43,042 nt of DNA, taken from contig CAZDMQ010000021.1 in assembly GCA_964506685.1 (NCBI GenBank), forward strand, positions 1 through 43,042, written 5' to 3'. The notes beneath the pieces are model-generated. The model was not told the DNA's origin and searched no databases. It worked only from the letters and a program-made list of their open reading frames with translations. This document shows positions 8,493 through 15,927 of the stretch, one piece after another. The stretch's first letter is position 1, and each line of letters opens with the position of its first letter. The position numbers were made by a program, and so were the translations under genes. The stretch is from UBA5336 sp964506685 (GTDB lineage Bacteria > Pseudomonadota > Alphaproteobacteria > Caulobacterales > Hyphomonadaceae).

Positions 8493-8780
8493 CTATTCCA
8501 CAGATTTCGGCACGACGAAAAAGCCGTCAGCTGACCTCGGCGCATTGGCCAGGACGTCGGCAAGCTTATTGCCATCACTGACAACGTCCTCGCGCATGGG
8601 AAGCTCGGTGTCCACGACCGATGTCATCGGTTCTACGCCATCGACGTCCACCTCGTTGAGGTGTTCGATCCAGTCGAGAATGCCCGAAAGCTCCGTCGCC
8701 AACGAGGCCAGCCGCTCGTCGGGCACGGCAATGCGACTCAGGCGGGCCACCTTCCGAACGTCACTTTCTGTCACCGACAT
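8493..8780 (-). CDS. gatC: Glutamyl-tRNA(Gln)/Asp-tRNA(Asn) amidotransferase subunit C
   Basis: GatC is the small stabilising subunit of the GatCAB amidotransferase, wrapping the GatA-GatB interface. The protein is 95 residues, the standard size, and shows the family layout: N-terminal DVRKVARLSRIAV, central LSGILDWIEHLNEVD, then VEPMTSV, MREDV and the C-terminal GFFVVPKSVE. The start ATG (complement at 8778-8780) gives the expected N-terminus; the frame is open further upstream only into the repeat and gap. In most alphaproteobacteria gatC is directly followed by gatA; here the next 7.8 kb in its direction is a plus-strand glycan cassette. The divergent neighbour ruvX is the usual one. Confidence 0.96.
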   Translation of the reverse strand: MSVTESDVRKVARLSRIAVPDERLASLATELSGILDWIEHLNEVDVDGVEPMTSVVDTELPMREDVVSDGNKLADVLANAPRSADGFFVVPKSVE

Positions 8781-8890
8781 TCTGCACCGCTCCATCCAAT
8801 TGCCCCGGCAATCTTCGATAGGCTTTCGCATCACCGACCGCAAGACCAGGCCAGCGCGCCGCCCCCAATAAGAAACGCCCTCGCGAAGCA

Positions 8891-8945
8891 GGGGGCCATG
8901 GGACAGACGGGCCAAACCGGAGGTGTCCTCGCCTCGCCTCGCCTC
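8891..8945. repeat. 55-bp direct repeat, copy left of the assembly gap
   Basis: This 55-bp sequence ends in four 5-mers (TCCTC then three GCCTC) and is identical to 9046-9100 on the other side of the run of N. It lies in the gatC-ruvX divergent spacer. Two identical edges around a gap suggest a tandem array of this unit that the assembly could not cross, or one sequence placed at both contig ends. Confidence 0.9.
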
Positions 8946-9045
8946 NNNNNNNNNNNNNNNNNNNNNNNNNNNNNNNNNNNNNNNNNNNNNNNNNNNNNNN
9001 NNNNNNNNNNNNNNNNNNNNNNNNNNNNNNNNNNNNNNNNNNNNN
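8946..9045. other. Assembly gap (100 N)
   Basis: Exactly 100 undetermined bases. A round number usually marks a scaffold gap of unknown size. Gene order across it (gatC then ruvX, divergent) is the normal alphaproteobacterial order, so the join itself is believable. The 8781-9211 spacer otherwise holds only the flanking repeats and a pyrimidine-rich stretch at about 9100-9130. Confidence 0.98.
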
Positions 9046-9100
9046 GGGGGCCATGGGACAGACGGGCCAAACCGGAGGTGTCCTCGCCTCGCCTCGCCTC
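9046..9100. repeat. 55-bp direct repeat, copy right of the assembly gap
   Basis: Identical to 8891-8945. It starts with GGGGGCCATGGG and ends with the GCCTC 5-mers, after which unique sequence begins (CCCTTCTCTTCC...). Confidence 0.9.
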
Positions 9101-9211
9101 CCCTTCTCTTCCCTGCCGTTCCCTTCCCGCGGCCGCCCAGCCCCGTGGCCCCGGACGCCTGAGACCGGCCAGGCCATTCACCTCGCCGCGCAATCATCAT
9201 AGAAGCGACAC

Positions 9212-9703
9212 ATGGCAATCTGTACACTGGATGACTTGCCGCCGACGGGTGTACTGATCGGACTGGACCCCGGGTCGAAGACCGTCGGTGTCGCGGCCTG
9301 TGACGGCGGGCGCATGATCGCCTCGCCGGTCGAAACCATTTCCCGGGGACGGCAATTCGCCCCGATGCTGAAAAGGCTGCTGCAGCTTGTCGAGGACCGC
9401 CGGGCCGTGGGCCTTGTCATGGGGCTGCCGCTGAACATGGATGGCAGCGAAGGCCCGCGCAGCCAGGCCGCACGCGCCCTGGCGCGAAACATCCTTGCCG
9501 CCAGCGACCTGCCAATTGCCTTTCAGGATGAACGGCTGACCAGCGCGCAGGCCGAGCGCGACATGATTGCGAGTGACGTTCGCCGGACACGGCGGGCGCA
9601 GGTGATCGATGCCTCTGCAGCAGCGATCATCCTGCAAACGGCGATCGACCGGCTGGCCAATACCGCAGCTGCCCCCGATCACCGCATCGGCGATGACCGC
9701 TGA
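9212..9703 (+). CDS. ruvX: RuvX/YqgF family pre-16S rRNA nuclease / Holliday-junction resolvase-like protein
   Basis: A 163-residue RNase H-fold protein. The family is implicated in maturation of the 16S rRNA 5' end and was earlier described as a Holliday junction resolvase. Visible motifs are GLDPGSKTVGVA with the catalytic Asp at 19, the MGLPLNMDGSEGPRS strand-loop at about 70-84, DERLTS at 106-111, and the final acidic position in VIDASAAAIILQ. These are the conserved acidic residues of the metal site. The 12-residue N-terminal extension before the first strand is unremarkable. It lies 67 bp upstream of pyrB and is probably the first gene of that transcript. Confidence 0.94.
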   Translation: MAICTLDDLPPTGVLIGLDPGSKTVGVAACDGGRMIASPVETISRGRQFAPMLKRLLQLVEDRRAVGLVMGLPLNMDGSEGPRSQAARALARNILAASDLPIAFQDERLTSAQAERDMIASDVRRTRRAQVIDASAAAIILQTAIDRLANTAAAPDHRIGDDR

Positions 9704-9770
9704 CGGAACACTTGCCGCAAACCACGATTGGACCTAAGCCCAGCCAGATCATCGAGGAAGGCTGAGCAGC

Positions 9771-10748
9771 ATGTCTGGCATGGCCCGCACGACATTCGAC
9801 CACCCCCACCTTCTGGGATTGCACGGCCTGCAACGTCCCGACATCGAAACCATCCTCGATCTTGCCGACCATTATGCCGACCTTGCCCGGGCCGGCCGGC
9901 GGGGTCCGCCTCGCCTTTCCGACAAGACCGTCATCAACCTTTTCTTCGAGAATTCGACGCGCACCATGTCGAGCTTCGAGATCGCCGCGAAGCGCCTTGG
10001 GGCAGACGTCGTGAACATGGCCGTCGCGGCATCCAGCGTGAACAAGGGCGAGACCCTGATTGATACGGCCATGACGCTCAATGCCATGAAACCGGACGTG
10101 ATCGTGATCCGGCACTCGGCATCGGGCGGGGTAAAACTGCTCTCGCGGAAGGTCGATTGTGCGGTCGTGAATGCCGGTGACGGGACCCATGAACATCCGA
10201 CCCAGGGTCTACTTGACACACTGACCATTCGCCGGAACAAGGGCCGGATCGAAGGACTGAGGGTTGCCATCTGCGGCGACATCATCCACAGCCGCGTTGC
10301 GCGATCGACGACCCATGCGCTGCACCAGCTCGGCGCCAGGGTCCGATTATGCGGACCCAGGACGCTACTCCCGTCGGATGCGCGCGACTGGGGCGCCGAG
10401 CAGGTGACACCCGATCCCATCGAGGCGCTGGAAGGTGTGGACGTTGTCATGATGCTGCGTCTCCAACTTGAACGCATGGATGGCGCGTACCTGCCGAGCC
10501 GACGGGAGTACTTCCATTTCTATGGCCTGACCCGGGAGCGGCTGGAACACGCGGCACCGGACGCCATCGTGATGCATCCCGGGCCGATGAATCGCGGCGT
10601 GGAGATCGAGAGCGCTGTGGCCGACGGGCCGCGCTCGGTCATCACCGAACAGGTCGAACTCGGTGTCGCCGTCCGCATGTCCGTGCTCGACCTCCTCGCC
10701 GGGCGCGCGCCGGCAGGCAGCGGGCTTGCCACGGATGATCCGCTATGA
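9771..10748 (+). CDS. pyrB: Aspartate carbamoyltransferase catalytic subunit
   Basis: PyrB condenses carbamoyl phosphate with aspartate, the first committed step of pyrimidine synthesis. At 325 residues it has the normal length. The carbamoyl-phosphate loop FFENSTRTMSSFE (residues 58-70), the loop Lys92 in SVNKGETL, HPTQGLLD at 142-149 and the HPGPMNRG motif in the C-terminal domain are all present. The start ATG has GAGGAAGG upstream; Met4 is an alternative. The stop overlaps the next gene (ATGA at 10745-10748), so PyrB and the dihydroorotase-like protein are made together, consistent with a structural complex. No pyrI regulatory subunit is present. Confidence 0.97.
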   Translation: MSGMARTTFDHPHLLGLHGLQRPDIETILDLADHYADLARAGRRGPPRLSDKTVINLFFENSTRTMSSFEIAAKRLGADVVNMAVAASSVNKGETLIDTAMTLNAMKPDVIVIRHSASGGVKLLSRKVDCAVVNAGDGTHEHPTQGLLDTLTIRRNKGRIEGLRVAICGDIIHSRVARSTTHALHQLGARVRLCGPRTLLPSDARDWGAEQVTPDPIEALEGVDVVMMLRLQLERMDGAYLPSRREYFHFYGLTRERLEHAAPDAIVMHPGPMNRGVEIESAVADGPRSVITEQVELGVAVRMSVLDLLAGRAPAGSGLATDDPL

Positions 10749-12064
10749 GCCGCCTGCTTATCACGAACGCCCGCCTGCTCGACCCTGCCAGCGGGTTGGA
10801 CGCGCCGGGGGCGCTGCTCATCGAAAATGGCGCTATTGCTGCTGTTGGCCCGCATGTTTCGGATGCGGAACGGCCCGAAACGCTGGTGATCGATGCCGGC
10901 GGGCTGTGCCTCGCGCCCGGCCTCATCGACCTGCGGGTCAAGACCGGTGAGCCCGGCGAGGAGCATCGCGAGACCGTTGCCACCGCCTCGGCCGCCGCCG
11001 TTGCTGGCGGTGTAACCACCATGGTGCTGATGCCGGATACGCGCCCGGCCATCGACGATGTCGCCCTCGTCCAGCACCTGCGGGCACCCGAGCCTGGGTC
11101 CTCTGGTGAAATTCTGGCCATACGTGTCGAAGTGGCTGGCGCTCTGACGGTCGGGCTTGAGGGCCGCGCCATGGCGGAAATCGGACTGATGCGCGAGGCC
11201 GGCGCCGCCTTCTTCTGCAATGGCGATGAACCGGTCATAGACGCAGTGGTGATGAAGCGCGCCATGGCCTATGCCGCCAGCCAGGGCGCTCTGATCGCTG
11301 CGCGTCCAGACACGCCCGTCCTGCGCGGTCCGGGCGTGATGAACGCCGGCACCTTCTCCGGGCGCCTGGGTCTTTCGGGTATACCCAAGGAGGCGGAGTG
11401 GATCGGCGCGGCGCGCGACTTGCTGCTCGCCGAGGTTACCGGCTGCAGTCTCATTCTGGACCTGGTCTCCACGTCGCGAACCCTCGACATGCTGGCCGAG
11501 GCAAAGGCCGGCGGACAGGCCGTGCATGCCAGCGCGGCGGCCCATCACCTCTTTTTCAATGAACTCGATGTTGGCGACTATCTCACCTACTGCAAGGTGA
11601 ATCCGCCCTTCCGCACCGAGGCGGACCGACTTGCCCTGATCGAAGCGGTGAAATCGGGGCTCATTGATGCGGTGGTCTCGGCCCATGACCCCCAGCCCCC
11701 CGAAGCCAAGCGCCTCCCCTTCGCCGAGGCGAGTTTCGGCGCCGCGGGACTGGAGACGACATTGCCGGCCATGCTGAGCCTCGTGCATGGCGGCCAACTG
11801 ACGCTGCTGGAAGCCCTCCGGCCGCTGACCTGCGGACCGGCGGATCTGATCGGCTGGCCGCAGGGCCGGCTGGCGCCGGGGGCGCCGGCGGATATCATTC
11901 TCTTCGATCCTGGCACCCCGTGGAAGTGCCGGCGCGAGGATCTTCGCTCACGTTCCACAAACTCGCCGTTTGACGGCCGGCTCTTGCAGGGCCGGGTGAT
12001 GCGGACGATTGTGGCGGGGCGAACCGTATTCGATCGGCGGACGGATGCGGTTGGCGGGCTGTGA
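10745..12064 (+). CDS. pyrC: Dihydroorotase-like protein, probably non-catalytic (PyrX/PyrC' type)
   Basis: A 439-residue amidohydrolase-fold protein coupled by a 4-bp overlap to pyrB. Dihydroorotase cyclises carbamoyl aspartate to dihydroorotate, and active enzymes begin the metal site with an HxH motif followed by an arginine (DxHxHxRxPG). Here the matching segment reads IDLRVKTGEPG at residues 61-71, so both His are replaced (Arg64, Lys66). The later segment VSAHDPQ (about 309-315) lies where active enzymes carry their catalytic Asp motif. This pattern fits the pseudo-dihydroorotases that scaffold aspartate transcarbamoylase in some bacteria, with the active PyrC encoded elsewhere. Similar proteins in alphaproteobacteria are usually annotated simply as PyrC. 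Family is sure; loss of activity is inference. Confidence 0.88.
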   Translation: MSRLLITNARLLDPASGLDAPGALLIENGAIAAVGPHVSDAERPETLVIDAGGLCLAPGLIDLRVKTGEPGEEHRETVATASAAAVAGGVTTMVLMPDTRPAIDDVALVQHLRAPEPGSSGEILAIRVEVAGALTVGLEGRAMAEIGLMREAGAAFFCNGDEPVIDAVVMKRAMAYAASQGALIAARPDTPVLRGPGVMNAGTFSGRLGLSGIPKEAEWIGAARDLLLAEVTGCSLILDLVSTSRTLDMLAEAKAGGQAVHASAAAHHLFFNELDVGDYLTYCKVNPPFRTEADRLALIEAVKSGLIDAVVSAHDPQPPEAKRLPFAEASFGAAGLETTLPAMLSLVHGGQLTLLEALRPLTCGPADLIGWPQGRLAPGAPADIILFDPGTPWKCRREDLRSRSTNSPFDGRLLQGRVMRTIVAGRTVFDRRTDAVGGL

Positions 12065-12117
12065 CGACGAAAACGCCCGACAAGACATCACAAGGATACA
12101 GGACCGGGAGGAACGGG

Positions 12118-12801
12118 GTGGCCAAGGCAATGAGTGTGAGTGAAGCGGTCAGTGAGCGGATTTCGGTACGCGCCTTCACCGAGGACCCGCTCGACCCCGG
12201 CGAGGTGCAGGCCTGGCTGGAGGCGGGCCAGCGGGCGCCATCGGGTGGCAATGTCCAGCCCTGGCGGGTGATCGTGGTTGCCGGCGAGGAGAAGGATGCC
12301 GTGATCGCGAAAGGTGCCGAGGTGCTGGCGGCCAGCCCGAAGGGTGAACCGACGGACCGGCCGATCTATCCTGACGGCCTGTGGGGCGTCTATGAGCAGC
12401 GCCGCCGGCGGGTCGGTGAAATGCTCTACGAGACGCTGGGCATCCCGCGCGAGGACCGGGCGGGCCGGCTCAAATGGTTCGCCAACAATTTCCGCTTCTT
12501 CGGGGCGCCGGCGGCCGTCTTCTTCGTGATCGACGAACGCATGGGCCATGGCCAGTGGGCACATATGGGGATGTTCATGCAGACGCTGGCCCTGCTTGCT
12601 GTCGAGCGCGGCTGGGGCACCTGCATGCAGGAGTGCTGGGGCATCCTGCGGCCGACGCTGAAGGCGCATTTCGCTCTTGCGGACACGGAAATGGTCTATT
12701 GCGGCATGGCCGTCGGATATCCGGACACCTCGCACCCGGTCAACACGCTGCGGGCCGAACGGGCACCGCTGGACGCTTTTGCCACGTTCCGGGGGATGTG
12801 A
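12118..12801 (+). CDS. Nitroreductase family FMN-dependent oxidoreductase
   Basis: A flavin oxidoreductase of the nitroreductase superfamily, using NAD(P)H to reduce nitro compounds or quinones; the physiological substrate cannot be told. The N-terminal ERISVRAFTEDPL (Arg residues for FMN phosphate), QRAPSGGNVQPWR, and the later ERGWGTCMQECWG segment are family hallmarks. GTG 12118 is chosen because a strong ribosome site (GGGAGG) sits seven bases before it; the frame is open back to a GTG at 12061 that overlaps the pyrC stop, and an ATG at 12130 is a third choice. It follows the pyrBC pair closely and is probably co-transcribed, without an obvious role in pyrimidine synthesis. Confidence 0.88.
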   Translation: MAKAMSVSEAVSERISVRAFTEDPLDPGEVQAWLEAGQRAPSGGNVQPWRVIVVAGEEKDAVIAKGAEVLAASPKGEPTDRPIYPDGLWGVYEQRRRRVGEMLYETLGIPREDRAGRLKWFANNFRFFGAPAAVFFVIDERMGHGQWAHMGMFMQTLALLAVERGWGTCMQECWGILRPTLKAHFALADTEMVYCGMAVGYPDTSHPVNTLRAERAPLDAFATFRGM

Positions 12802-12939
12802 CGCATTTCGAAGTGCTGGCGGATGCCGGTTCACCGCGGGACCCTGCGCGCGCGGGATTTCAGGCCCGCCTCGTGTAATGGCGGCCGGGCTGTGCCCGAC
12901 CCCGGATCGCCGATTTACCGGCTGCCCCCTGAGACGGGT

Positions 12940-13413
12940 TCAGGCTGCGCTGGCGTCCTCGGCGCGCGGGCAGAGGATCGCCTCCATTTCAGCGGTAGAG
13001 GTCGCGCTGCGAAGCCGGTCCCGCACCGCCGGCTGGCGAAAGGCCCGGCTGACCTGGGCGAGGGCGCGCAGATGGTCGGCCCCGGACTCCATGGGCGCCA
13101 GCAGCATGAAAATGAGATCGCAGGGCCGTTCGTCCACCGCGTCGAAATCGACCGGTGTCGCCAGCCGCAGGAAACCGCCGACCGGCTTGTCGATGCCGTC
13201 GATCCGCGCGTGCGGGATCGCCACGCCATCGCCGACCCCGGTGGAGCCAAGCTGTTCGCGCTCCATTACGGCATCGGTCATGTTCCGCGCATCGACGCCA
13301 AGCTTGCCCGCAAGCGCGTCGGCCAGTGTCAGGATGACCTGTTTCCGGCCGCGGGCCTCCCCTTCGATGAGCAGGACCCCGTTCTCGAGAAGCGCTGACA
13401 AATCAGTGGCCAT
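12940..13413 (-). CDS. ptsN: PTS IIA-like nitrogen regulatory protein
   Basis: PtsN (EIIA-Ntr) is the terminal phosphate acceptor of the nitrogen PTS (PtsP-PtsO-PtsN), a regulatory relay without sugar transport. The 157-residue protein matches the EIIA mannitol/fructose fold; the phospho-acceptor is His68 in VAIPHARI, and the ERE/GVGDG segment before it and HLRALAQVSR after it are typical. It is last in the minus-strand run rpoN-hpf-ptsN, the arrangement known from most proteobacteria, 67 bp after hpf. The C-terminal ten residues are Ala/Glu-rich and variable in the family. The 12802-12939 spacer towards the converging nitroreductase has only small GC hairpins without T-tracts. Confidence 0.95.
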   Translation of the reverse strand: MATDLSALLENGVLLIEGEARGRKQVILTLADALAGKLGVDARNMTDAVMEREQLGSTGVGDGVAIPHARIDGIDKPVGGFLRLATPVDFDAVDERPCDLIFMLLAPMESGADHLRALAQVSRAFRQPAVRDRLRSATSTAEMEAILCPRAEDASAA

Positions 13414-13480
13414 GATCCTTCCTCGGGCAAACGCCCCTACTCTACACGTTCCAGCCCGTCTCCGGGCCCTTCCTCTCCGG

Positions 13481-14116
13481 TCAGGCCGTTTGCACCGGGC
13501 TGGCCGTGCCTGCCGGACTCGCCGTGCCTGCCGGATTGGCCGGATCGACCCAGCCGATATGTCCGTCCGGCCGGCGGTAAACCATATTCAGGCCGTTATG
13601 CCTAGCATTTCGAAACATCAGGGCAGGAGATTCCCCAAGTTCGAGCTGCATGACCGCTTCCGATACCGTCATTGTACGGATCTGAGCACTATCTTCCGCC
13701 ACGGTGAGCGGAAAGTCAGCGGCATTCTCCAGCCGGCCTTCGTCATCCTCAGTGGATTCGTCGGATGGCTGAATGACGAAGCTGCTTGCCGGTTCGCTGG
13801 GCATCGGCGAGCGGCCTTCGCGGTGATGGTCCTTGAGCCGGCGCTTGTAGCGGCGCACACGCTTCTCGATCTTGTCGAGCGCGCCTTCGAGGGCGTCATA
13901 GGGATCCACGGCCTGGCCGACCGATTGCAGGATGATGCCCGACGGCAGGTGCACATTCACGTCGACCTCGTGGAGATGTGCCTCGCGGGTCACGGTGACA
14001 TGGGCATCGCCGGCCCGGTCAAAATACTTGCGCACGGCGCCCTCGAGCCCGTCCGCGATCCGCGCCTGCAGGGCCTCGCCCAGTTCGATGTTCTTTCCGG
14101 CAATCTTTATTTCCAA
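13481..14116 (-). CDS. hpf: Ribosome hibernation promoting factor, long form
   Basis: Long HPF binds the 30S decoding region and dimerises 70S ribosomes in stationary phase. The protein is 211 residues from a TTG start (complement 14114-14116), chosen because LEIKIAGKNIELG is the expected N-terminus and GGAG sits seven bases upstream; an ATG at 14185 would add 23 unrelated residues. The N-terminal domain covers about residues 1-105 (HLHEVDVNVHLPSG, DPYDALEGALDKIEKR, RRYKRRLKDH). A linker follows, then the C-terminal dimerisation domain (SEAVMQLELGESPALMFRNA, GLNMVYRRPDGHIGWVDP). The tail carries a duplicated AGTASP motif from an 18-bp tandem repeat. It lies between rpoN and ptsN. A structured-RNA candidate lies upstream (14300-14405). 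Confidence 0.93.
   Translation of the reverse strand: MEIKIAGKNIELGEALQARIADGLEGAVRKYFDRAGDAHVTVTREAHLHEVDVNVHLPSGIILQSVGQAVDPYDALEGALDKIEKRVRRYKRRLKDHHREGRSPMPSEPASSFVIQPSDESTEDDEGRLENAADFPLTVAEDSAQIRTMTVSEAVMQLELGESPALMFRNARHNGLNMVYRRPDGHIGWVDPANPAGTASPAGTASPVQTA
13503..13538 (-). repeat. 18-bp tandem repeat in the 3' end of hpf
   Basis: Two adjacent units, GCCGTGCCTGCCGGACTC and GCCGTGCCTGCCGGATTG (plus strand), 16 of 18 identical, encode the duplicated AGTASP at the C-terminus of Hpf. It keeps the frame and lies outside the conserved fold. Confidence 0.8.
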
Positions 14117-14299
14117 CGCTTTGCTCCGTCGGTTCGTGTTGGCGGCTTCGGCATTCCCCCGGATGGTGAAACATCGCGCCGACATGGGGAAGCCCTCCGT
14201 TGCAGGCCACCACAGCGACCTGCGAGATCGCCCGCGTCACGTGGGCACAAGGAACCGTCCCGCGCCGCGCCCCTGCGGACCCGCAACAGCAAGGCCGGA

Positions 14300-14405
14300 T
14301 CCGGCCCTGAAGCACCGGTCTTCCGTTCCACTCCAGACCGTCGCTTTACTCCCCTGTTTTTGTGCAACTATCCGTTCGCAAACGATTCCGTTTGCTTCGA
14401 AGTTG
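14300..14405 (-). ncRNA. Candidate structured RNA element, copy A (rpoN-hpf spacer)
   Basis: Read on the minus strand from 14405, this 106-nt sequence aligns without gaps to 37231-37336 (plus), with 86 identical positions by hand count. Numbering from its first base, positions 1-5 pair with 37-41 and 11-17 with 22-28 (GCAAACG-GAAT-CGTTTGC), giving hairpin 1. Positions 60-71 pair with 85-96 around one purine mismatch, giving hairpin 2 with a 13-nt loop that begins GGAG in both copies. Pair 4:38 is C-G here and G-C in copy B, a compensatory change; pair 64:92 is G-T here and G-C there. It begins three bases after the rpoN stop codon and is followed by the palindrome GGCCGGATCCGGCC. It could be a 3' UTR element, an hpf leader element or a separate RNA. 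Function unknown. Confidence 0.6.
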
Positions 14406-14407
14406 CT

Positions 14408-15916
14408 TTAGGCGCTTTCCTTGAGCATGCGCCGGCGCTGGACCGATGATGGAATGCCCAGGCTTTCACGGTACTTCGCCACGGTGCGCCGCGCAATATC
14501 GATGCCGAAGCCTGTCAGGATATCCACGATCTGGTCATCGGACAGGACACTGCCGGCCTGTTCCTCGGCAATCAGGTGCTTGATCCTGTGCCGCACGGCC
14601 TCGGCCGAATGGGCCTCGCCGCCACCGGTCGAGGGGATCGCGGCGGAGAAGAAGTATTTCAGTTCGAACAGTCCGCGGGGCGTGCCCATGTACTTGTTCG
14701 ACGTCACCCGGCTTACCGTGCTTTCGTGCATCCCGATGGCATCAGCCACCTGCTTGAGGTTGAGCGGGCGGAGATGGGCAACCCCGTGGGCGAAGAAGGC
14801 ATCCTGCTGGCGAACGATCTCACTGGCCACCTTGAGGATGGTCCGGGCCCGCTGGTCGAGCGACTTGATCAGCCAGGTCGCATTGGCCGCGCATTCGGAG
14901 ATGAACTCCTTGTCGCGCTCACCCATCGGCAGGGCCGAGACCTCGGCATAGTAGGCCCGGTCCATCAGCACGCGCGGCAGGGTCTCGGCATTCAGTTCGA
15001 CGGCGTACATGCCGCTCGGCAGTTCGCGTACGAACACGTCCGGAACAACCGCCACGCTGACCCCGGACGCGAAGCCCGCCCCGGGGCGCGGGGTCAGGGC
15101 CCGGACCTCCTCGATCATGTCGGCAAGGTCGTCCCGGTCGACGCCGCAGACCGCCAGCAGGGCCCGGGTGTCGCGCTTCGCCACAAGATCGAGATTGTCG
15201 AGCAGGGCCTGCATCGCGGGATCGAGCCGGTTGCGCTCGGCCAGTTGCAGGGCGAGGCATTCCGGCACCGAGCGGGCCATCACGCCGGTCGGGTCGAAGC
15301 CCTGGCATGTCCGGAGGACCGCCTCGACCCTCGCGGTGGATGCACCGAGCAGCTCGGCGACCTCGGCAAGGTCGGCCCGGCAATAGCCCATTTCATCCGT
15401 TTCATCGATCAGGCGCGCGGCGATCAGCGCCTCGGGCGGGGCAAAGCCTGCCATGCCGAGTTGCTGGTGCAGGTGGTCGTTGAGGGTGATATCTCCCGAC
15501 AGCGCGGCTTCGAAGTCGAACTCACCGCCCATTGTCTTGCCGTCGCGAGCGCCGGACCAGTCGGTCTCGGCCGACGGTCCGCTGGCCGCCGGTGCCGGCG
15601 TATCGGAGCCCGTGCCGGCCTCGTAGACATCCTCTCCCGGCGCATCGAGGGCTTCGCGGGCTTCGTTCAGCCCGGACGTGTCATCGAGTTTCAGCGAGTC
15701 GCCCTCGGCTGCGGCTGCCGTGTCGGCGTCCGGCGCCGTCTCGCCGGCGCCCTCTCCCTCGCCGGCCCTGAGGAGGGGATTGCGCTCGATCTCGGCGTCA
15801 ACGAATTCCGCCAGCTCGACATTCGACAGTTGCAGCAGCTTGATCGCCTGCTGGAGCTGGGGGGTCATGACCAGAGACTGGCTCTGGCGCATGTCTATCC
15901 GCTGGTGAATCGCCAT
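14408..15916 (-). CDS. rpoN: RNA polymerase sigma-54 factor
   Basis: RpoN directs RNA polymerase to -24/-12 promoters and needs AAA+ activators. At 502 residues it has the usual three parts. Region I is glutamine/leucine-rich (QSQSLVMTPQLQQAIKLLQ at residues 11-29, contacting activators). The acidic region II spans about 55-130 and is longer and more Ala/Glu-rich than in enteric bacteria. Region III has the core-binding part, a helix-turn-helix (AIGMHESTVSRVTSNKY) and the RpoN box ARRTVAKYRE at 475-484 that reads the -24 element. It starts 11 bp after lptB, matching the conserved lptB-rpoN-hpf-ptsN order. A structured-RNA candidate begins directly after the stop codon. Confidence 0.97.
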   Translation of the reverse strand: MAIHQRIDMRQSQSLVMTPQLQQAIKLLQLSNVELAEFVDAEIERNPLLRAGEGEGAGETAPDADTAAAAEGDSLKLDDTSGLNEAREALDAPGEDVYEAGTGSDTPAPAASGPSAETDWSGARDGKTMGGEFDFEAALSGDITLNDHLHQQLGMAGFAPPEALIAARLIDETDEMGYCRADLAEVAELLGASTARVEAVLRTCQGFDPTGVMARSVPECLALQLAERNRLDPAMQALLDNLDLVAKRDTRALLAVCGVDRDDLADMIEEVRALTPRPGAGFASGVSVAVVPDVFVRELPSGMYAVELNAETLPRVLMDRAYYAEVSALPMGERDKEFISECAANATWLIKSLDQRARTILKVASEIVRQQDAFFAHGVAHLRPLNLKQVADAIGMHESTVSRVTSNKYMGTPRGLFELKYFFSAAIPSTGGGEAHSAEAVRHRIKHLIAEEQAGSVLSDDQIVDILTGFGIDIARRTVAKYRESLGIPSSVQRRRMLKESA

Positions 15917-15927
15917 CGTCGCCGCCC

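Noticed and set aside
12885..12935. Possible third, degenerate copy of the RNA element downstream of ptsN
   Set aside because: Only about 16 of 23 positions match around a TAAA(T/G)CG core and the hairpins are not preserved; not distinguishable from chance by eye.
14107..14367. Short similar peptides encoded in the two RNA-element copies (86 and 62 codons)
   Set aside because: The similarity stops with the nucleotide repeat. Differences between copies fall on all codon positions, and both frames diverge completely afterwards, so a conserved protein is unlikely.
12677..14449. 590-codon plus-strand frame across ptsN and hpf
   Set aside because: It is antisense to two well-identified genes and has no recognisable domain. 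The similarity of its end to a frame near 37250 is explained by the shared RNA element.
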